This document shows positions 42,069 to 50,627 of a stretch of 64,000 bases of DNA, piece by piece. Numbering within the stretch: position 1 is the first letter of the stretch; every line of letters starts with the position of its first letter. The stretch is from Limnoglobus roseus. Lineage in GTDB: Bacteria > Planctomycetota > Planctomycetia > Gemmatales > Gemmataceae. The translations under genes were made by a program, and so were the position numbers. The notes under the pieces are model-generated. The model saw only the letters and a list, made by a program, of their open reading frames with translations. It had not been told where the DNA came from and searched no databases. The DNA lies in NCBI RefSeq assembly GCF_008254045.1, contig NZ_CP042425.1, positions 7,392,163 through 7,456,162 of the forward strand, read 5' to 3'.

Positions 42069-43030
42069 TAGCTCCAGGCGGATGACCGCGCGAAGTGCTT
42101 GTCCAGTTCTGGGTGGGAGGCCAGCGTTTCCAACTTCACCGTGTCGTCCTTGTGGTCCTTGTACGCTTCGATCAACTGCTCGACGTAACGCTGCTCGTGT
42201 TCCTCGATCTCCGCGGGGGGAGTCTTGTCCGGCGAACGGGGGATAATCAGGCCGCCCCCGAACCGCGATGGATACCTCGGCGTCGCCCGGAACTCCTCGA
42301 TGATCTCGTGAATCGGCTTGTAGCCCACCCGATTAAAGTCGAAGGACTTCACGTGGCGTAGGAGCTTGCCCTCCAGCTTGACTTTCTGCTTCTTGGTGAT
42401 CTCCCCTTCGACGTGCCTATTCCACTCGTCTGTCAGCCGCTGTCGAATATCTTCTGGGTTCTCCAGCAGGCGCCCGAGTTCTGGACCAACATCGTCGGGG
42501 CAGATGAAGCGGTACTCCTCCGGAACAGCGAAGGCACCGAGGAATGTGAAGTAGCAGAGCTTTCCGAGTTCGGTCCATACGTCGCCCGGATGCAGTCCGT
42601 GGCCGTAGTGCTTGCACTGGTAGATGTCGAGCTTCCCGTGACTCGACGGCTGCTCGATGTACCCGACCACGTCGCGGCCCATGTCCCCGGCACCGCCGAA
42701 TCGGCCTATCTGTACATACGCCTTGAGCTTGATCTGTTTGTGTTGGAAAGCCCACTCGCGGATAAAATTCTCGAACTCGTCCTCAGAGTAACCTTTGATG
42801 TGCTGCTCTGGTGCCACCGGAGGGCCGTAAAGGATATGCTCCAGCGGGCACTGCGGAGCTGCCTTGGGGAGAACGGACACGAAAGCGGGTTTCGTTGGGG
42901 CGGCCGGCGGCGAGAGGTTAGTCCCCGCCGGATCGGGATTTTTGGCTGATGCAGCCGGTGGTAATGTCGTGGCGGCGGGGCCGCCACTCGGCGCAGATTT
43001 CCCCTCGCCGGAAGTGTTCTTTCCGTCCAT
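42068..43030 (-). CDS. ABC-three-component (ABC-3C)-type protein with REase-like active site
   Basis: The 320-residue protein has a Pro/Ala-rich N-terminus (about 1-60), then a domain with SEDEFENFIREWAFQ, GGAGDMGRDVVGY and LDIYQCKHYGHGL. D120 and the Q138-x-K140 pair form a PD-(D/E)xK-type (QxK) nuclease signature. The C-terminal half (VWTELGKLCYFTFLGAF, LEGKLLRHVKSFDFNRVGY and RYPSRFGGGL) matches the conserved C-terminal domain of ABC-3C system proteins as I know them. These are thought to be anti-phage conflict systems with a nuclease, a middle component and an ABC ATPase. No ABC ATPase is visible nearby. The ATG at 43030 has a weak ribosome site. Confidence 0.65.
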   Translation of the reverse strand: MDGKNTSGEGKSAPSGGPAATTLPPAASAKNPDPAGTNLSPPAAPTKPAFVSVLPKAAPQCPLEHILYGPPVAPEQHIKGYSEDEFENFIREWAFQHKQIKLKAYVQIGRFGGAGDMGRDVVGYIEQPSSHGKLDIYQCKHYGHGLHPGDVWTELGKLCYFTFLGAFAVPEEYRFICPDDVGPELGRLLENPEDIRQRLTDEWNRHVEGEITKKQKVKLEGKLLRHVKSFDFNRVGYKPIHEIIEEFRATPRYPSRFGGGLIIPRSPDKTPPAEIEEHEQRYVEQLIEAYKDHKDDTVKLETLASHPELDKHFARSSAWS

Positions 43031-43433
43031 TCGAGCTGCCCTGGGCTGTGGCCACGCTCGGCGTTTGTCAGTGTCGCCGCAAGAAGTTTTGTGCCTTTAC
43101 GATACTTCCTCCAGTGAGTGGCGGCTAGAGAGTGATCCCAGGTGCTTCACCCGAACATTTTGCCGTCTGTAGCACCAAGTGCATCGCCCGTTGAATCAGG
43201 AACAAGTTATCAATCCGCTTGTGGAGCGTTCGACCGCTGACTCATTCTCGCGAGGTAGAACCTCGGCGGCGCGACGCTGTGAACCGCCACAACGGACCTC
43301 ATCATTGTGACGTGGGTTGGTGTACATTCATTCCCAAGTGGGCAGCAGCTAGCTACTGCGTGGCCTCGCGGGTTCCCGGCGTTCCTGGTTGACCGGCCCC
43401 GCGGGCCGCCCATATCCCCAACCAGGTGTTGCC
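43031..43433. other. Gap of about 400 bases between ABC-3C gene and phage-like element
   Basis: This divergent region must hold promoters for the ABC-3C gene (minus) and for the element's first plus-strand gene at 43434. I recognise no RNA gene, repeat or strong promoter. The leftmost end of the phage-like element may lie here or further left; no repeat of the tRNA-Cys 3' end was seen. Confidence 0.3.
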
Positions 43434-44174
43434 ATGTCGAACACTTCTCGCCGCTCCGCGGCCGCCCACTCAGACTTGTATTTGGCATTCAGAACGGCCT
43501 ACTGCATGGCCGCATTGGCGGACGGGGCCGTCTTGGCCTCAAGGATGAAATCGTTTCGAGTCTTTCAGATCAATCTGTCCGCGATCCGATTGGGCCTGCC
43601 GGACGCATTGGGCAAGATCGCCCCCGTTCGCAAATACCTGGACGACGTGTCGACATACCCGCTAGCGACATCCGCCCACATCGGGGCCGTTCAATTCGCT
43701 GATCGGGTCAGCGACGCCGTTCGCTTGGCGATCCCGGGGTCTGTGCAAATCGAGCATGCCGATCGGGCGGGGTTGAACTTTCTCACTTGGTACCCGACCG
43801 ACGACCTTATCGAGCAAAACTTCTCGCGTGTCGCCAAGCGAATCGGGCGGCATCGGTGGCCCAACACGGATCGCATCGTGACCGAGTGCCAAAGGGAGCG
43901 GTCGAGAGCCATCGCCAAGAGAGAGCAAACGCCAGCAGAGCACGAACTGGCGGTCTTGGCCCGCACCCTCAAGATGGGGAGGAAGGAGGGGGACACGGTG
44001 AGGCTGCTCGCCAAAGGCGACGGCCGGGCCAACGTTGAAGAGGTAGCATTCATGAACGAATGGCCCGACAACTACGGGAACGCGCTGAAGTGCATGATCC
44101 AAACGTTGAATGAAAAACTTCCCGGGTGGATCGTCTCAAAAGACCGCGACGACATCGTGGCCGAGAAGGCCTGA
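43434..44174 (+). CDS. Hypothetical protein, 246 aa, first gene of the element
   Basis: The 246-residue protein starts MSNTSRRSAAAHSDLYLAFR and is mostly helical with several Arg/Lys-rich segments (for example HRWPNTDRIVTECQRERSRA). No signal peptide, membrane helix or known motif is visible. A weak AGGTG ribosome site precedes the ATG. Its position upstream of a ParB-like and helicase cluster, and just before a set of GGGTGAA repeats, suggests an early or regulatory gene of the mobile element. This is inference from context only. Confidence 0.5.
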   Translation: MSNTSRRSAAAHSDLYLAFRTAYCMAALADGAVLASRMKSFRVFQINLSAIRLGLPDALGKIAPVRKYLDDVSTYPLATSAHIGAVQFADRVSDAVRLAIPGSVQIEHADRAGLNFLTWYPTDDLIEQNFSRVAKRIGRHRWPNTDRIVTECQRERSRAIAKREQTPAEHELAVLARTLKMGRKEGDTVRLLAKGDGRANVEEVAFMNEWPDNYGNALKCMIQTLNEKLPGWIVSKDRDDIVAEKA

Positions 44175-44180
44175 TGGAGA

Positions 44181-44210
44181 AGGGTGAAAAAAGGGTGAAA
44201 TCTTCACCCT
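44181..44210 (+). promoter_or_regulatory. Operator-like direct and inverted GGGTGAA repeats
   Basis: AGGGTGAA occurs at 44181-44188 and 44192-44199, and its inverse TTCACCCT at 44203-44210, giving a direct repeat plus a perfect 8-bp inverted repeat with a 3-base centre. The block lies just after a stop codon and about 60 bases before the next start. It resembles a repressor or ParB-type binding site, but a simple terminator cannot be ruled out. Confidence 0.45.
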
Positions 44211-44271
44211 AGATTTGGTGGCATAGCACCTCAACAATGCTTCCGTGGACGGATGAACACGGGAGCAAGTC

Positions 44272-44481
44272 ATGCCGCAGAAGCCATTCGACCCGCTTGC
44301 CCGCATCCCTTCGCCTGGCGTCATCCGCCAGAAGTTGACGGAGACGCGGACGCTCGCCGAGCGGTTGCAAATCCTCCTCGAAACATCGGAGCGGATCGCC
44401 GCCGCCGACGGCTCCGGCTACACGGCCGAGTCGGTTCGAAGCACCAGTTCACAACAAGGCGGCGTGACCGGGGCCGACTAG
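44272..44481 (+). CDS. Small hypothetical protein, 69 aa
   Basis: The 69-residue frame starts at ATG with a GGGAGC ribosome site eight bases upstream. It encodes MPQKPFDPLARIPSPGVIRQ and a helix with TLAERLQILLETSERIAAAD. I know no homologue, but the start context and codon usage look real. It sits between the operator-like repeats and the ParB-like gene in the phage-like element. Confidence 0.5.
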   Translation: MPQKPFDPLARIPSPGVIRQKLTETRTLAERLQILLETSERIAAADGSGYTAESVRSTSSQQGGVTGAD

Positions 44482-44692
44482 CCCCGTTCCGATATGCGCC
44501 GTCCTTCACCCCATCAACGAACAAGCCCCGGTGCCACCATTTCCAGGGATCGCACCGAGGCCGTTCTGAGGTCAATAAGCGTATGGGAACGCCTGTTCAG
44601 ATTATGACTCGTCATGCCGGGAAATCAAGCCCGACGTGCGTGAAATCGCGGAGCCAATTCCGCCCCCTATCGTTCGTGAAGGGGGCGTGATC

Positions 44693-45817
44693 GTGAGCGA
44701 TACCCGCACCATTCGCTATGGCGACAAAGACTACACCGTCAGCGCGGCGCACCCGGCCGCCGACGCCCTCCCGCTCAAACTCGACACCGACGAGTTCCGC
44801 GACATCGTCGCCTCGATGGCGAGCGACGGATTCGACCCCGAGAAGCCGATTTACCGGCAGGCGGCCACCGGCCGGGTGATCAGCGGCCGCCGACGGGAAC
44901 TCGCGAGCCAAGTGGCCGGTGTCGAGACCGTGTACGTCGACAAGGGGTGGACCGACGCGGAAGTCGTGGCGTTCGTCGAGCGCGACGAACTGCACCGCCG
45001 GAACCTGACGCCGAGTGAGAAGGCCGCGAGTGCCGTCGAACTGGCCGCCCTCAAGCCCCACGGCGGGGACCGCAAGAGCGAGGCCGCGAGGGATCAAGCG
45101 GCTACGTCACCGCTTGATCCTGCGGCCGCGGATCAGGCCAGATCGCGTGAGGCAATCGCGAAGGGGGCGGGCGTCGGCGAGCGCACCGTCCGGGCCGTGG
45201 CCGCCGTGCGGGAGAAGTCGGAATCGCTGTTCGCCGCGGTCAAGGAGGGGGAAATCGGTGCCCAGTTGGCCGAGCGGCTGGTGAAGAAGGCGTCACCAAG
45301 GCAGATCAAGCAGGTTCTCGCCGCCGACGACAAGAGCCAAGCCGCCAACAAGGTGCTGAGGCAGGTCGAGGAGGCGGCCAGGCGGGAAGCGGACTCGCCG
45401 GGCGGCCAAGAGGGTGAGCCGGGGCTCGACGACCGCTTCATGCCGAACGCCGCCGATGCAAGAGCGTTAGCAATGGCGTTTGGCTTTGCCATTAGTGGCC
45501 TCCGATCTGCCCATCGGGGACTAATGAACAATTTGCGGGACCGCGATCACCCGCTGGCGAAGCGGATCGACCTGCACGGGAATTTCGCGTCACAACTTTT
45601 GGCCCTGATCGAGACCCTTGAGCGGAACCTGCCAGAACTGCCGTGCCCCCCGTGCTGCGGAACGGGGGAAACAGGGGACGGGAAGTCGTGCCGCCACTGC
45701 CAGGGGTACGGCGTCGTGGACCGCGGGTTTTACGACGGCAACAAGGCCGTCTGGCCCAAGGTCGAGAAGCGGATGCAGCAGTTGCGTGCGAATGCCGACG
45801 CGGGGGACGCGGCGTGA
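44693..45817 (+). CDS. ParB-like nuclease-domain protein with DnaJ-type zinc finger
   Basis: The 374-residue protein has an N-terminal ParB/Sulfiredoxin-like domain (about 15-100) with FRDIVASMASDGFDPEKPI and the RVISGRRRELASQ box. A short HTH-like part with GGDRKSEAA and GAGVGERTVRAVAAVREK follows. The C-terminal portion carries a four-cysteine cluster (C-x2-C-x6-14-C-x2-C) with CxxC-x-GxG spacing like DnaJ zinc fingers. The GTG at 44693 follows a strong AAGGGGGCG ribosome site; GTG at 44687 and 44636 also lie in frame. The stop overlaps the start of the helicase (GTGA). It may bind element DNA for replication, partition or regulation. Confidence 0.8.
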   Translation: MSDTRTIRYGDKDYTVSAAHPAADALPLKLDTDEFRDIVASMASDGFDPEKPIYRQAATGRVISGRRRELASQVAGVETVYVDKGWTDAEVVAFVERDELHRRNLTPSEKAASAVELAALKPHGGDRKSEAARDQAATSPLDPAAADQARSREAIAKGAGVGERTVRAVAAVREKSESLFAAVKEGEIGAQLAERLVKKASPRQIKQVLAADDKSQAANKVLRQVEEAARREADSPGGQEGEPGLDDRFMPNAADARALAMAFGFAISGLRSAHRGLMNNLRDRDHPLAKRIDLHGNFASQLLALIETLERNLPELPCPPCCGTGETGDGKSCRHCQGYGVVDRGFYDGNKAVWPKVEKRMQQLRANADAGDAA

Positions 45818-47586
45818 ACGAAACCCTCACCGAGTACCCGCGGCCGGTGCCGCGTGACTACCAAGTTGAAGCCCGCGACGCCTTCCTGTCCGGCCAACCC
45901 GCCGCGATCGTCCAGTTGGCGACGGGGCTGGGGAAGACGATCACGGCCGGCATGGTGTTCGAGAAAATGAACGGCCGGTGCCTGTTCCTCGCGCACACCG
46001 ACGAGCTGGTGCGGCAGGCGTGCCGGGCGATGCTCCGCATGGGCATCTGGCCGAACGTCGAGAAGGCGGACGAGTACACCGGCGGGCCGTACCTGCCGAC
46101 CGCCCGCGAGCGGCAACGCCTGTTCCCGGACCGTTACCCGCCGAACGACTGGTTCACGTGGAACAAGGTCGTCGTGTCGTCGATGCAGACGTTCGCCGGC
46201 CGCGTCGAGAAGTACCGCGGCAAACCGTTCGATCTGCTTTGCATCGACGAAGCGCACCGCAGTCCGTGCCGGACGTACCGGAACATCCACGCCGGCTTGC
46301 GGTCGTTCAACCCGGCGCTGCGGTTGCTCGGTCTGACGGCCACCCCGTACCGGGCGGACAAGCAGTCGTTGGGCGGGATGTTCGATGAGTTCGCGTACCG
46401 CAAGACCATCGTGGACGCCATCGCCGACGGCTACCTCGTGGACATCCGGTCGAAGGCGGCCGAACTCCGGGCCGACGCGACCAAGTGGACGGTCGGCGGC
46501 ACGCAACACGGCCGGGACATTACCACCCAATCCCTTCGCGAGTCGTTCGATTCGGCGGAGTGCATCGAGTCGATCGCCCACCCGATCGTCGAACAAGGGG
46601 AAGGTCGGAAGGGCATCGTCTTCCTGCCCGGGCGGGAGGCGTGCGAGGCAGTTACCTCGGCCTTGAACGCGGTCGACCCCGGCAGCGCGACGTTCATCCA
46701 CGGCGGCATTCCGACGAAGACCCGGAAGCGCATCGTCGCCGACTTCGAGGATTCGAAGTTCCGCCTGCTCGTCGGGTGCATGATCCCGACCGAGGGGTTC
46801 GACGTCCCCGACGTGTCGCTCGTGGTCATGGCCCGGCCGACCGGCTCTCGCGGCCTGTACGAGCAAATGCTCGGCCGGGGCCTCCGGTCCCCGGCCGCGG
46901 CGATCGAAGGCGTTCCGACGGCCGGGGGCCGGCTCGACGCCATCGCCCGGAGCGCGAAGCCCGACTGCCTCGTCATCGACTTCACGTGCGGGCATTCCAA
47001 GTTCAAGCTCGTGAACAGTGTCGACGTGCTGCTCGTCGACGCCGACGCCAAGAGGTCGGCGTACGTGCAAAAGGTCGTCGCCCCGGCCGACGCCGCCGAC
47101 AAGCGGAAGACCCGCGACCGGATCGAGGAGGCCGAGGCCCTGTTCGAGTTGCAACAGTCGCTCGCCGACGCGGGCGGGCCGCCGCCGCGGCAGAACTACG
47201 TCCTCCGTGACGTGGACCTGGTCGGGGCCGGCGGGATGGTCAGCACCCGCGCGGCGGGGCCGCAGGCCGATCGCCGTAAGCCGACCACGAAGCAACTGCA
47301 AGACGCCCACGACGTGCTGCTGGACCCGGAGGCGTCTGCGGCCATGACCGGGGGTGCGCTGCAAGCCCGGATCGACGAACAACGGGACCGGGTGTGCGGG
47401 CGGAAGGCGTTCCGGTTCCTCAAGGACTTGGGCGTCGACCCGAAGGCCCAGAGGCTCAACTGGCACGACGCCGGCTACCTCCGCCGCCTGATGCGGGTCC
47501 AGCGGTTGACGGCCCTGCCGGCGAACTGGCCCGACCTCGTGGCGCGGTTCCGCCAGAAGCGGGTGCCACAAGCGGAGGCCGCGTGA
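45814..47586 (+). CDS. SF2 DEAD/DEAH-box helicase of the element
   Basis: The 590-residue protein starts at a GTG overlapping the ParB-like gene's TGA. It has helicase motif I with K41 in QLATGLGKTIT, motif II DEAH at 145-148 in LLCIDEAHRSP, motif III TATPYR and the C-terminal RecA motif VI QMLGRGLRS at about 351-360. A C-terminal domain of about 120 residues follows. It belongs to the phage/plasmid-type superfamily 2 helicases related to RecG/RAD25-like enzymes and probably unwinds DNA during element replication or transfer. The start order ParB, helicase, 155-residue protein is very tightly coupled. Confidence 0.88.
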   Translation: MNETLTEYPRPVPRDYQVEARDAFLSGQPAAIVQLATGLGKTITAGMVFEKMNGRCLFLAHTDELVRQACRAMLRMGIWPNVEKADEYTGGPYLPTARERQRLFPDRYPPNDWFTWNKVVVSSMQTFAGRVEKYRGKPFDLLCIDEAHRSPCRTYRNIHAGLRSFNPALRLLGLTATPYRADKQSLGGMFDEFAYRKTIVDAIADGYLVDIRSKAAELRADATKWTVGGTQHGRDITTQSLRESFDSAECIESIAHPIVEQGEGRKGIVFLPGREACEAVTSALNAVDPGSATFIHGGIPTKTRKRIVADFEDSKFRLLVGCMIPTEGFDVPDVSLVVMARPTGSRGLYEQMLGRGLRSPAAAIEGVPTAGGRLDAIARSAKPDCLVIDFTCGHSKFKLVNSVDVLLVDADAKRSAYVQKVVAPADAADKRKTRDRIEEAEALFELQQSLADAGGPPPRQNYVLRDVDLVGAGGMVSTRAAGPQADRRKPTTKQLQDAHDVLLDPEASAAMTGGALQARIDEQRDRVCGRKAFRFLKDLGVDPKAQRLNWHDAGYLRRLMRVQRLTALPANWPDLVARFRQKRVPQAEAA

Positions 47587-47588
47587 CC

Positions 47589-48056
47589 ATGAGCGCGACT
47601 TCAGAGTTCGAGCGGTTGCGGCGGCAGGCCGGCGTGATCCCGTACCGGCGGGTGGGCAAGGTCCGCATGGCGTACAGCCCGCAGACGCCGGCCGCGACCG
47701 TCGACGCGGCGGCCAAGGCCGTCAAGACGTTCGCCGTGCGCTTGGTCGACCAGTGGGGCGAACCGGGGTCGGACGTGATGCGGGACTGGCAGCGGCACGG
47801 CCTGACGTTCCGCGACGTCTGTGACGACCCGTGCCCGCCGGACGTGGACCCGCAGACGGTCGCCGCCGCGTGGCTCGTGGAGCGGTGCGGGCGGTGGCAC
47901 TTCACCCTGCACCTGACGGCCGACGGCAAGGTGCGGGGCGAGGCCCACTCCGGCTGGGATATGGAACAGATTCGGACACTAACACCGGCTTGGTTCGTGA
48001 CCGCATTTCGGATGAGAACGGCGGACGTCGAGAAGGAATTTCGGGCACGGTGGTGA
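47589..48056 (+). CDS. Hypothetical protein, 155 aa
   Basis: The 155-residue frame begins at ATG 47589 (a GTG at 47583 overlapping the helicase TGA is an alternative). It encodes SATSEFERLRRQAGVIPYR and a middle region with RDWQRHGLTFRDVCDDPCPP and RCGRWHFTLHLTADGKVRG. I recognise no domain. Overlap-style coupling to the helicase suggests that it works with it. Confidence 0.5.
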   Translation: MSATSEFERLRRQAGVIPYRRVGKVRMAYSPQTPAATVDAAAKAVKTFAVRLVDQWGEPGSDVMRDWQRHGLTFRDVCDDPCPPDVDPQTVAAAWLVERCGRWHFTLHLTADGKVRGEAHSGWDMEQIRTLTPAWFVTAFRMRTADVEKEFRARW

Positions 48057-48682
48057 CAGCAAGGTAGCGGTGGATCACGGATTCGCAGTTCCACGGCCCG
48101 CAAGCGTAAGCAGCTTCGCAACTGCGGCGGGTCTTTTGCCGAAGGTTGAACGACTCAGGCAGCGGTCAGGATCAAGGCGTCGATGCCGCCGAGATCCAAC
48201 TATTAACGGCCGGCGGGCATCGCGGTAGGTCGCACCAGTCCGGGGGCAGTCCCGGACTGGTCGGGGGTCTGGCGAATTAACGCCGGAACGGTGGGGGGAA
48301 ACGTCCACCGCGGGGGCTACGGCCCTGGTGTGGAAAGCGGCTACTACCGGCGTCCTCGTTCGCCCCGCCCGCCCCGCGCGACGCGGCGGCGACCCATACC
48401 GGGAACCACACGGATACCTCAGTCGAGTGAGATGCAGGACGCCCGACCTTTTCGGGCGGCGGCTTGGCGACCAGGGAAGTTCCTTCGGCCCCCACCCCGG
48501 CAGTAGCGATCCTCATGAGACAAGGAACACGGCTGGAAACGGGAGGGGAGGCAAAGGGATGGGCGCGCGTTGATCGAAGAACCCGAAGGTGCGCACCGGA
48601 CGGATCGCAAAAGGTAGACGCAACGGCGGACATCGACACCAGGGTTTTCAGGTGGAATCGACCGGACCAAACGGGGTGGAAC
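48057..48682. other. Gene-free stretch of about 625 bases with a hairpin
   Basis: No convincing coding frame is visible here, although the sequence remains GC-rich. A hairpin with 11-bp arms (48234-48244 and 48251-48261) and a six-base loop lies in the middle. The stretch separates the replication-like genes from the tail-like genes and may hold the late promoter of the second block, but I could not define one. Confidence 0.4.
48234..48261 (+). terminator. 11-bp hairpin in the element's gene-free gap
   Basis: The arms ACCAGTCCGGG and CCCGGACTGGT are perfect complements around a GGCAGT loop. It lies about 180 bases after the 155-residue gene. The lack of a U tract means intrinsic termination is uncertain. 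Confidence 0.45.
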
Positions 48683-49120
48683 ATGGCGGCTAAAGGCGGC
48701 CGGCCGAAGACGACGTTCACGCAGGAAGACCGCGACCTCGCGAAAGAGTTGTTGGGCCGGCTGATGTACGCCGGCCGCGTGGCCGGGCGACTACAGGAGC
48801 AACTGAAAGTCTCCCGCGACGTGGCGCACCGGCTGATCGACGAGGCCCGGGCCGAGGTCGTCCGTGGCTTCCAAGAGAGCGGCACAGCGAACGACCCGTT
48901 GGCCGCACTCGCGATGTTTTTTGTCCAGGTGATGAGCAACGAGGACGTGAGCTACCAGGTGCGCGTGCAGGCCGCGAACGGGTTGACGAAGTTGCTGGCC
49001 GTGGACCGCGTGTCGTCGCTCCTCGGCGGCGGCGACGTGGAAGCGTTCTTGACGGGGCTGAAGGGCCGGCAGGACGCGCGGGAACCGAAGGCACAACCGG
49101 ACGGAGGGTCATCGTCGTGA
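48683..49120 (+). CDS. Hypothetical protein, possible HTH / small-terminase-like
   Basis: The 145-residue protein starts MAAKGGRPKTTFTQEDRDLA, followed by helices with RLQEQLKVSRDVAHRLIDEA, a helix-turn-helix-like pattern, and a long helix FVQVMSNEDVSYQVRVQAAN. Small terminase subunits often begin with GRP and a basic helix-turn-helix, so such a role is conceivable, but no large terminase is visible beside it. The stop overlaps the next start (GTGA). Confidence 0.45.
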   Translation: MAAKGGRPKTTFTQEDRDLAKELLGRLMYAGRVAGRLQEQLKVSRDVAHRLIDEARAEVVRGFQESGTANDPLAALAMFFVQVMSNEDVSYQVRVQAANGLTKLLAVDRVSSLLGGGDVEAFLTGLKGRQDAREPKAQPDGGSSS

Positions 49121-49428
49121 GTATCGAGCAAGAAATCGCAGCCGGTAAGGGCCTGTCGCTCGCGCAAGCGGCCGCGTCGCTGCCCGGCCGCCGTGGGCAG
49201 AGGACGTCACCGCAGACGGTTCTGAGGTGGGCGTTAAAGGGCACGCGGGGCGCATCCGGCAGCGTCGTGCGACTCGAAGCGGCCCGCCTCGGCGCGAGTT
49301 GGGTCACGTCGCGGGAGGCGCTGGCCCGGTTCATCTCGGCGTTGAGCGTGACCACGAGGCCGCAACAACCGGCACCCCGGTCGGCGGCCTTGGAAGCCGG
49401 CAAGGTATTGAAGGAGCTGGGCTTGTGA
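49117..49428 (+). CDS. DUF1580-family protein
   Basis: The 103-residue protein starts at a GTG overlapping the previous TGA. It has the DUF1580 layout: an N-terminal I-E-x-E-I helix, a region SLAQAAASLPGRRGQRTSPQ with helix-turn-helix character, TVLRWALKGTRG, then LEAARLGASWVTSREALARF. DUF1580 is a planctomycete-biased family near mobile elements, perhaps DNA-binding excisionase-like adaptors (inference). The stop overlaps the next GTG. Confidence 0.7.
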   Translation: MSIEQEIAAGKGLSLAQAAASLPGRRGQRTSPQTVLRWALKGTRGASGSVVRLEAARLGASWVTSREALARFISALSVTTRPQQPAPRSAALEAGKVLKELGL

Positions 49429-49817
49429 GTGAGATCACCAAACGCCACGTCCGCCGGGTCCGGCACCTGTTCCTGGTCGCCGGGCCGACGCTCGACGAAC
49501 TCCTGTCCGCGGCCGAACGGGGCGAACTCCCAGACGCGAGGAAGTACGCGAAGGCCGGGGCGGAACTCGCCCGGTTGCCCGACTCGTTGCCGATGCGACT
49601 GATCGCCCGCGCGACGAAGCGGACGCCCGCCGGCGTGGCGGAACACTTCACGCCGCTGCAACTCGGGTTGTTGCTCACTTTGATGTTGGCGCAACTGCCC
49701 GACCTGTTCCGCTCGGACGATGCCGCCACCGGCACCCCCGCCACCCCGACGACCCTGACCGACCCGGATGTCTTAACCCGGTGGCTGACCACGCCACCCG
49801 CACCATCACGGAACTGA
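49425..49817 (+). CDS. Hypothetical protein, 130 aa, phage-like module
   Basis: The frame begins at a GTG overlapping the DUF1580 stop. It encodes SEITKRHVRRVRHLFLVAGP, an Ala/Leu-rich middle with two hydrophobic helices (ELARLPDSLPMRLIARAT and LGLLLTLMLAQLPDLF) and a Thr/Pro-rich tail. No family is recognised. Its place before the tail chaperone genes suggests a structural or assembly protein of the element. Confidence 0.45.
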   Translation: MSEITKRHVRRVRHLFLVAGPTLDELLSAAERGELPDARKYAKAGAELARLPDSLPMRLIARATKRTPAGVAEHFTPLQLGLLLTLMLAQLPDLFRSDDAATGTPATPTTLTDPDVLTRWLTTPPAPSRN

Positions 49818-49819
49818 CC

Positions 49820-50167
49820 ATGAACGTGACCAAAGTTGATGAGCTACTGAACGACTTCACCGCGTCGTGTAATCGCGTCGACGCCGCCTTCGCCAAGGCC
49901 GTCGCCGATGCGATGGGCCGCGTGACCGCGGATGCGACGCGGATCGAGGAAGCCGTCGGCCGGGCGGTCGCCAGCCTGACCGGCGAGGTTAACCGCGTCA
50001 ACGCCGCCGTGGCCGACCTCGGCACGACCGTCGTCGAAAGTCTCACGGCCGTCGCCGACCGGGTGATCGCCCTCGGCTCCCCGTCCGACCCCGAACCGGC
50101 CCGTGACATCGCGGCCGAACTCGCCGTCGGCCGGCCGCTCATCATCGTCATCGTCCCGCCGATCTGA
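49820..50167 (+). CDS. Hypothetical coiled-coil protein, 115 aa
   Basis: The ATG lies two bases after the previous stop (a GTG 39 bases upstream in frame is an alternative). It encodes a long helical, Ala/Val-rich chain with regular charges, for example FTASCNRVDAAFAKAVADAM and SLTGEVNRVNAAVADLG. The heptad-like spacing suggests a coiled coil; the tail RPLIIVIVPPI is hydrophobic. The function is unknown. Confidence 0.4.
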   Translation: MNVTKVDELLNDFTASCNRVDAAFAKAVADAMGRVTADATRIEEAVGRAVASLTGEVNRVNAAVADLGTTVVESLTAVADRVIALGSPSDPEPARDIAAELAVGRPLIIVIVPPI

Positions 50168-50228
50168 CCAAGGCCGGTCGGGCCGTACCGACCGACGGAT
50201 CCCCGTGTTCGCTCCAAGGAGATTTTCC

Positions 50229-50606
50229 ATGTCGTCGATTCTCGAAGCCCTGATCGACCAGAACAAAGTCCTGCCCCCGCAAAGTGAGGTGCCGGTGCCG
50301 GAACTCGGCGAGGGGCAAGTGATCCACCTGTGCCCGATCGGCATGGCGACGGCCCTGCGGCTGAACGAGATGCAAGAAGGCGGGAAGAGCGGGGCCGAAA
50401 TCGCCCGCGCGTTGCTGCCCGCGGTCATCTGCCGGCCGGACGGCACGCCGTTCTTCACGGCCGCCAAGCCGCCGACCGAGGCCCAGCAAGCCGCGTTGGA
50501 CCGCATCCCGCTCCCGGTGGCCGTGCGGGTCGTGGACCAGGCGATTAAGGGCATGGAGGCGATGCGGGCGGACGCAAAAAAGTCGTCACCCGAGACGGCT
50601 GGCTGA
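50229..50606 (+). CDS. Phage tail assembly chaperone (gpG-like), 0-frame product
   Basis: The 125-residue protein starts MSSILEALIDQNKVLPPQSE after an excellent AAGGAGAT ribosome site. It has the size, acidity and helical C-terminal layout of tail assembly chaperones that precede the tape measure gene in siphophages. Near the end is the sequence A-AAA-AAG (50576-50582), at which ribosomes may slip -1 to enter the overlapping downstream frame (50582-50941). The 0-frame stop is at 50604-50606. A fusion of 118 + 119 residues would result. Family assignment relies on position, size and the frameshift signal rather than sequence identity. Confidence 0.7.
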   Translation: MSSILEALIDQNKVLPPQSEVPVPELGEGQVIHLCPIGMATALRLNEMQEGGKSGAEIARALLPAVICRPDGTPFFTAAKPPTEAQQAALDRIPLPVAVRVVDQAIKGMEAMRADAKKSSPETAG

Positions 50607-50627
50607 GGTCGTTCCTCCGGCTGTCTC
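50576..50627 (+). promoter_or_regulatory. -1 programmed ribosomal frameshift signal (A-AAA-AAG + stem-loop)
   Basis: A perfect A-AAA-AAG slippery heptamer (50576-50582, in frame 0 as GCA AAA AAG) is followed after nine bases by an 11-bp stem (50592-50602 with 50617-50627, including two G-U pairs in RNA) and a 14-base loop. The 0-frame TGA lies in the loop at 50604-50606. Slippage joins gpG-like to the T-like frame. This is the best-supported regulatory element in the window. Confidence 0.85.

Noticed and set aside
48277..48939. 220-residue minus-strand frame in the element's gap
   Set aside because: Ser/Arg-rich without motif, overlaps the start of the 48683 gene in antisense; considered chance.
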